The notes below the pieces were generated by a model, which was not told the origin of the DNA, did not search any database, and saw nothing but the letters and a program-made list of their open reading frames with translations. Position numbers and translations under genes: made by a program. From Acidobacteriota bacterium (GTDB lineage: Bacteria; Acidobacteriota; Polarisedimenticolia; Gp22-AA2): 34,172 bases of DNA. The stretch spans positions 1 to 34,172 of the forward strand of contig QHXX01000048.1 in assembly GCA_003223135.1 (NCBI GenBank). The letters run 5' to 3'. Positions 30,012-34,172 of this stretch are shown one piece after another. Position 1 is the first letter of the stretch; every line of letters begins with the position of its first letter.

Positions 30012-31628
30012 ATGACACGACCTCTTCGCGTCCTGATCCTCGAAGATTCCGACGACGACGCGGCGCTCCTCCTCCGTGAGCTCAGGCGCCAGAACTATGA
30101 GCCCGTCTACGCCCGCGCCGACACCGCGAAGGGTATGAACGAAGCCCTGGAACGCGAGACGTGGTCTCTCGTCATCTCCGATTACTCCATGCCGCCGTTC
30201 ACGGCCATGCAGGCCCTCGAAATCCTCAAGCGGCGAAACCTTGACCTGCCGTTCATCATCGTGTCCGGCACCATCGGCGAGGAGACCGCGGCCATCGCCA
30301 TGAAGAGCGGCGCGCACGATTTCCTGACCAAGGACAAGCTCACCCGTCTCGGAGCCGCGGTCGAGCGCGAGCTGCGCGACGCGGAGGAGCGCAGGGAGCG
30401 CAAGAAGGCCGAAGAGGCGCTACGCCGCAGCGAGGAGCAGCTGCGGCAGTCCCAGAAGGTCGAGGCGATCGGGAGACTGGCGGGGGGCATCGCCCACGAC
30501 TTCAACAATCTGCTGACGATCATCAACGGCTACACCGAGCTCCTGCTCGCGCGTCTCCCCGGCAACGACAAGATGAGCAGGGACGTCAACGAGATCAGAA
30601 AGGCCGGACAGCGGGCCGCCTCTCTGACCCGGCAGCTCCTGGCCTTCAGCCGGAAGCAGATCCTCGAGCCCAAGGTCCTGGATTTGAACGCGATCGTCGT
30701 GGAGCTTGAGAAGATGCTGAGACGCCTGATCGGCGAGGACATCAGGCTGACCATCGCGCCGGCGGCCGATCTGCACCGCATCAAGACCGACCCCGGGCAG
30801 ATCGAGCAGGTGATCATGAACCTGGTCGTCAACGCGCGCGATGCGATGCCCCAGGGCGGCAATCTGACTCTCGAGACGTCCAATGTCGTTCTGGACCAGG
30901 CCTACGCCGCCCGTCACGTCGGCGTCCGCCCGGGCGCCTACGTCATGCTGGCGGTGAGCGACACGGGGTGCGGGATGGACAAGGAGGCGATGGCCCACAT
31001 CTTCGAGCCGTTCTTCACCACCAAGGCCCCCGGCAAGGGAACGGGTCTGGGGCTCTCGACCGTCTACGGGATCATCAAGCAGAGCGGCGGCAATGTCTGG
31101 GCCTACAGCGAGCCGGGGCGCGGCACCACGTTCAAGATCTATCTGCCTCAGGTCGAAGGGGTCGTCGACAGACCACCGCGCGACGGCCCGCGTACGGTCA
31201 TCCCCAGAGGCTCGGAGACCATTCTGCTCGCCGAGGACCAGAAGGAGCTCAGGGAGCTCATCCGCCAGATGCTCGAGATGAACGGCTACACCGTGATCGC
31301 GGCCTCTGACGGTCTCGAGGCCATCGAGATCTGCAAGCGGCACGAGGCTCCCATCCATCTGATGCTGAGCGACGTCGTGATGCCGCAGATGGGCGGCCGC
31401 GAGCTGGCCCAGCGTCTCGCGACCGTCCGCCCGGACATGAAAGTGCTGTACATGTCCGGCTACACGAGCAACGCGATCGTCCATCATGGGATTCTCGACC
31501 CCGGGACGCTGTTCATCCAGAAGCCGTTCACCCCCGACAGCCTGGCGCGCAAAGTGCGGGAGGTCCTGGATGCAGACGGGCAAGCCCCGGTCGAGGCGGG
31601 CCCCACCCTCCGCTCACAGCAGGGATGA
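30012..31628 (+). CDS. Hybrid histidine kinase, REC-HisKA-HATPase-REC
   Basis: A 538-residue soluble signalling protein with no membrane segment. The N-terminal receiver (about 5-120) has D57 (ISDYSMPPF). A charged helix (about 120-150) leads to HisKA with H162 ([11 protein letters not shown]). The ATPase domain (about 260-380) has [17 protein letters not shown] and GKGTGLGLS. The C-terminal receiver (about 403-525) has D454 ([11 protein letters not shown]) and K in FIQKPF. Receivers at both ends of a kinase suit a branched phosphorelay that takes input from the upstream kinase/regulator pair. No DNA-binding or enzymatic output is encoded here, so the final target lies elsewhere. Last gene of the operon. 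Confidence 0.93.
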   Translation: MTRPLRVLILEDSDDDAALLLRELRRQNYEPVYARADTAKGMNEALERETWSLVISDYSMPPFTAMQALEILKRRNLDLPFIIVSGTIGEETAAIAMKSGAHDFLTKDKLTRLGAAVERELRDAEERRERKKAEEALRRSEEQLRQSQKVEAIGRLAGGIAHDFNNLLTIINGYTELLLARLPGNDKMSRDVNEIRKAGQRAASLTRQLLAFSRKQILEPKVLDLNAIVVELEKMLRRLIGEDIRLTIAPAADLHRIKTDPGQIEQVIMNLVVNARDAMPQGGNLTLETSNVVLDQAYAARHVGVRPGAYVMLAVSDTGCGMDKEAMAHIFEPFFTTKAPGKGTGLGLSTVYGIIKQSGGNVWAYSEPGRGTTFKIYLPQVEGVVDRPPRDGPRTVIPRGSETILLAEDQKELRELIRQMLEMNGYTVIAASDGLEAIEICKRHEAPIHLMLSDVVMPQMGGRELAQRLATVRPDMKVLYMSGYTSNAIVHHGILDPGTLFIQKPFTPDSLARKVREVLDADGQAPVEAGPTLRSQQG

Positions 31629-31736
31629 GGGTGATCGTGCCGCCGCGCAGAAGGAACGCCCCCTTGCGAGCGGCGCATTATCCTACAATCGGTCCTGCCC
31701 GGGCGGTCACCGCCGGGGCACGTTCGAGGAGGGCGG

Positions 31737-33050
31737 ATGGTCAAAGAGTCCTCGCTCATCCGGGTCATGGGCGTCTGGGGTCTGGCCGCCAGCATCATCA
31801 ACGTCACCGTCGGGGGCGGCATCTTCCGCCTGCCCGCGGCGGCCGCCGCCTCGCTCGGCGCGGGCGCGCCCATCGCCTACCTGGTGTGCGCGGCGTCGAT
31901 GGGGTTGATCGCCCTCTGCTTCGCGGAGGCGGGGAGCCGAGTCGCGATGACGGGCGGCCCGTACGCGTACGTCGAGGTCGCATTCGGCCGGTTCGCGGGA
32001 TTCCTCGCCGGAGTGCTCGTCTGGCTCCTCGGCACCCTGGCCGTCGCCGCGGTCTCGACGATTTTCGCCGACTCCGTCGGCGCGCTCGCGCCGCGCCTTG
32101 ACGGCGCGGCTCCGCGCGCCTTTCTTCTCGTCGCCATCTTCCTCCTCCTCGCAGGCGTCAACATCCGCGGCGTCCGGCAGGGAGTCATTCTGAACGTCGT
32201 CGCGACCGTGGCCAAGCTCCTGCCGCTCCTCCTGCTGATCGCCGCCGGACTGCTCGTCATCCGGCCGGGGAACCTTGCGTGGACGGAGGGTCCGCCGGCT
32301 GGCGCCGTCGCGCGCACCTCGATCCTCCTCATCTTCGCCTTCAGCGGAATCGAGAGCGCCCTGGTGCCGAGCGGCGAAATCAAGGATGTCGGAAGGACGG
32401 TGCCGCGCGCGATCTTCGTCGCGATGATCGCGATCACCCTGCTCTACCTTGCGCTCCAATCGGTCGCCCAGGGAGTGCTCGGATCCGACCTGGGGTCACA
32501 GCGCGCGCCTCTGGCCGAGGCGGCGGCGCGGGTGTTCGGGCCCTGGGGCCGGACCCTGTTGCTCGTCGGCGCGACGGTGTCGATGTTCGGCTATGTCAGC
32601 GGGATGACCCTGGCCGTTCCGCGCGCCCTCTTCGCGTTCGGGCGCGACGGCTTCCTGCCCCGCCAGGTCGGCGCGATCCATCCCCGCTTCCGCACGCCGC
32701 ACGTGGCCATCGCCCTGCAAAGCGCGATCATCTGCGCGCTCGCGATCACCAACGGCTTCGAGAAGCTGGCCATTCTCGCGAACCTCGCGACCCTCATCTT
32801 GTACGGAGCGTGCTGTCTCGCGGCGTGGGAGCTCAGACGCCGCGGCGTTCAGACGGGCGGCCCGCCCCTCCGGGTGCGGGGCTCCGGTCCGATACCCTTG
32901 GTGGCCTGTGGGGCCATCCTCTGGCTGCTCACGAGCGTCACGCGGCAGGAGTGGGCGGTGGCCGCCGGGGTCATCGCCGTCGCCTCCCTTGTCTTCCTGG
33001 CGACCAGCGGCCGGCGGGCCGGAGCAAGGATGACGGCCCCGGACGCGTGA
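31737..33050 (+). CDS. APC-family amino acid permease
   Basis: A 437-residue inner-membrane transporter with about 12 helices. The ATG at 31737 follows GAGGAGGGCGG. The first helix has the unwound Gly-rich motif typical of the APC fold (VTVGGGIFRLPA), then GGPYAYVEVAFGRFAGF, FAFSGIESALVPSGEIKD in helix 6, and RALFAFGRDGFLPR. The substrate is probably an amino acid or polyamine, with no basis for choosing. It lies 108 nt after the hybrid kinase gene. A TACAAT -10-like hexamer at 31684-31689 suggests its own promoter, though the nearest -35-like TTGCGA is only 14 nt away. Confidence 0.92.
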   Translation: MVKESSLIRVMGVWGLAASIINVTVGGGIFRLPAAAAASLGAGAPIAYLVCAASMGLIALCFAEAGSRVAMTGGPYAYVEVAFGRFAGFLAGVLVWLLGTLAVAAVSTIFADSVGALAPRLDGAAPRAFLLVAIFLLLAGVNIRGVRQGVILNVVATVAKLLPLLLLIAAGLLVIRPGNLAWTEGPPAGAVARTSILLIFAFSGIESALVPSGEIKDVGRTVPRAIFVAMIAITLLYLALQSVAQGVLGSDLGSQRAPLAEAAARVFGPWGRTLLLVGATVSMFGYVSGMTLAVPRALFAFGRDGFLPRQVGAIHPRFRTPHVAIALQSAIICALAITNGFEKLAILANLATLILYGACCLAAWELRRRGVQTGGPPLRVRGSGPIPLVACGAILWLLTSVTRQEWAVAAGVIAVASLVFLATSGRRAGARMTAPDA

Positions 33051-33219
33051 GACATTCGCGGCTCGAACCGCCCGCCACATCAGGGTTTCCCCCGGGTCCC
33101 CTCACCGGAATTCCTCCCGCGTAAAAGCGGCGATCCACCCGATTCTCGTGGGGCCGCTCCCGCCGTACTTTGTACGCGTTCAAAGGGCAGCCGCAGTTTC
33201 AACGACACGGGAGGTGGCT

Positions 33220-33846
33220 ATGAGCCATGGATTTCGGATGCTTCGCGGGCGGGTCACCCTGGGATTGATGGCGGCCGGTCTTCTGGGCCTGCCGTCGACG
33301 GTTGCCGCGCAGTCCGCCACCCAGGCGAAGGCGGTGCAGGCGACCGTGGCCGGTCCGACGGTGCTCGGGATCACCCTGCCCGGGACGACGACGGTGCTTG
33401 CGGACACCGGCCCTCTGTCGCGCGGGGCCACCGACGCGCTCGAGGCATCGTCGGTCGCAGCCAGCGTTCCGTCCCTGCTGTCCGGGGATTCGCTGCACGC
33501 GACGGTCATCGGCCTGCCTGACGAGGCGGCTTCGGAGGCGTCTCTGGGGAGCCTGGACCTGGCCGTGGCCGGCAACAGCATCTCGGCCGGTTTCATCATG
33601 GCGCGGGCGCTGGCCGTCACCGGCGCCGGCGGGTCCGGCGATTCGGAGATCGACGGTCTGTCGATCAACGGAGTCAGCGTCCCGGTGACCGGGGCGCCGA
33701 ACCAGACCATCCCCCTCGCCGGGGGCGTCGTGATTCTCAACGAGCAACGGACGGACGCGGGCGGCGCTCTGGTCAACGCGCTGCACGTGATCGTCAACGG
33801 CATCGCCGACGTCGTGGTCGCGTCCGCCAGCGCCGCGACTCCGTAG
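33220..33846 (+). CDS. Choice-of-anchor P family exported protein
   Basis: A 208-residue secreted protein. The ATG at 33220 has GGGAGG upstream and is followed by a signal peptide (VTLGLMAAGLLGLPSTVAAQ). The mature part is rich in Ala, Gly, Val and Ser. It contains the block I associate with the choice-of-anchor P family: IDGLSINGVSVPVTG, then PNQTIPLAGG, INEQ, and VNALHVIVNGIADVVVASA near the end. It stops right after that block, with no visible C-terminal sorting signal, so it is probably released or anchored in another way. Function is unknown. The next gene carries a post-COAP-1 domain. Confidence 0.8.
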   Translation: MSHGFRMLRGRVTLGLMAAGLLGLPSTVAAQSATQAKAVQATVAGPTVLGITLPGTTTVLADTGPLSRGATDALEASSVAASVPSLLSGDSLHATVIGLPDEAASEASLGSLDLAVAGNSISAGFIMARALAVTGAGGSGDSEIDGLSINGVSVPVTGAPNQTIPLAGGVVILNEQRTDAGGALVNALHVIVNGIADVVVASASAATP

Positions 33847-33877
33847 GCATCCAAAGAGACTGCCAAAAAGGAGAGCC

Positions 33878-34172
33878 ATGCGCACACATCTTCTCATCCT
33901 GATCACGGCGCTTCTGCTGCTGGCCGCCGGTCCCGCGGGTGCCTGGTCCACGAACGAGGTCCCGTGCGACTTCGTGACGGGCGGCGGATTCATCGTCCAC
34001 CACGGAGCCAAGGCCAACTTCGGTGTCGCGGGCGGAGTCAAGAACGGCCGCTTCTGGGGCCATCTCGAGTACAACGACCACAGCACGTCTCCGCCGTTGA
34101 GGGTCCACGGGACGAGCGTCGAGAGCTACTTCTACATCGACGAGAACACCCGTTACATGCAGGGCACCTGCA
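33878..34172 (+). CDS. Post-COAP-1 domain exported protein (3' end outside window)
   Basis: A partial gene, 98 codons visible. The ATG at 33878 has AAAAGGAGAG upstream. The signal peptide is MRTHLLILITALLLLAAGPA with cleavage near GAWS. Then come CDFVTGGGFIV, KANFGVAGGVKNGRFWGHL, EYNDHS and VHGTSVESY, the pattern of post-COAP-1 domains, which are named for their place after choice-of-anchor P proteins. The gene lies 31 nt after the choice-of-anchor P gene, so the two are probably co-expressed and secreted. The frame is still open at the last base. Function is unknown. Confidence 0.82.
   Translation, partial: MRTHLLILITALLLLAAGPAGAWSTNEVPCDFVTGGGFIVHHGAKANFGVAGGVKNGRFWGHLEYNDHSTSPPLRVHGTSVESYFYIDENTRYMQGTC

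Noticed and set aside
1-34172. tRNA, rRNA, riboswitch, insertion sequence or phage attachment site
   Set aside because: Reading for T-arm-like GTTCGANTC, rRNA-like sequence, transposase motifs and terminal repeats gave nothing convincing. A covariance-model search could still find a small RNA.

Overview
The window is uniformly GC-rich and gene-dense. It encodes Gram-negative envelope machinery (a TonB-dependent receptor, an OmpA-family lipoprotein, periplasmic Deg-type proteases) alongside MopE-type, choice-of-anchor-P and post-COAP-1 proteins. That mix is typical of environmental, often metagenome-assembled, phyla such as Acidobacteriota or their neighbours. There is no rRNA or other marker gene, so this placement is weak inference. 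I see no tRNA, CRISPR array, transposase, phage gene or replication origin.

Layout. (1) 1-1448: a 5'-cut glycerophosphodiesterase coupled to a small DedA-like membrane protein. (2) 1784-4742: a secreted subtilisin-family protease split by a frameshift at an apparent internal deletion, ending at a strong terminator. (3) 4920-6814, minus strand: a secreted protein with a MopE-type motif and eleven Cys-rich units, and a Crp/Fnr regulator, with a near-consensus CRP-type operator between them. (4) 7183-16390, plus strand: a compact nonribosomal peptide cluster, AsnB / A-T didomain / cytochrome P450 / C-A-T-TE, predicted to assemble a small (two-residue) oxidised peptide. The last enzyme has three altered catalytic positions: HQxxxDG in the C domain, Cys for Ser in the TE, and Val at the usual TE Asp position. 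(5) 16368-19937, minus strand: a complete subtilisin-family protease and an OmpA-type lipoprotein. (6) 20108-23915: a trypsin-like protease, then a minus-strand pair made of a complete Deg/HtrA-like protease and a paralogue that has lost all three catalytic residues. (7) 24105-25496: a MATE exporter. (8) 25661-31628: a tightly packed signalling operon of TonB receptor (frameshifted), Cys-free YfiR-like protein, CHASE8-HAMP histidine kinase, single-domain response regulator and REC-HK-REC hybrid. (9) 31737-34172: an APC permease, then a choice-of-anchor-P protein followed by a post-COAP-1 protein cut by the window end.

The strongest candidates for undescribed biology are the NRPS cluster with its unusual terminal enzyme, the Deg/pseudo-Deg pair, the operon that couples a TonB receptor and YfiR to phosphorelay proteins instead of a diguanylate cyclase, and the CRP-type regulator/operator/Cys-rich protein unit. 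The two frameshifted genes (subtilase and TonB receptor) show the same pattern: each seems to lack roughly 60-70 residues at the frame change. This is either real gene decay or a repeated assembly fault, and the raw reads would decide.
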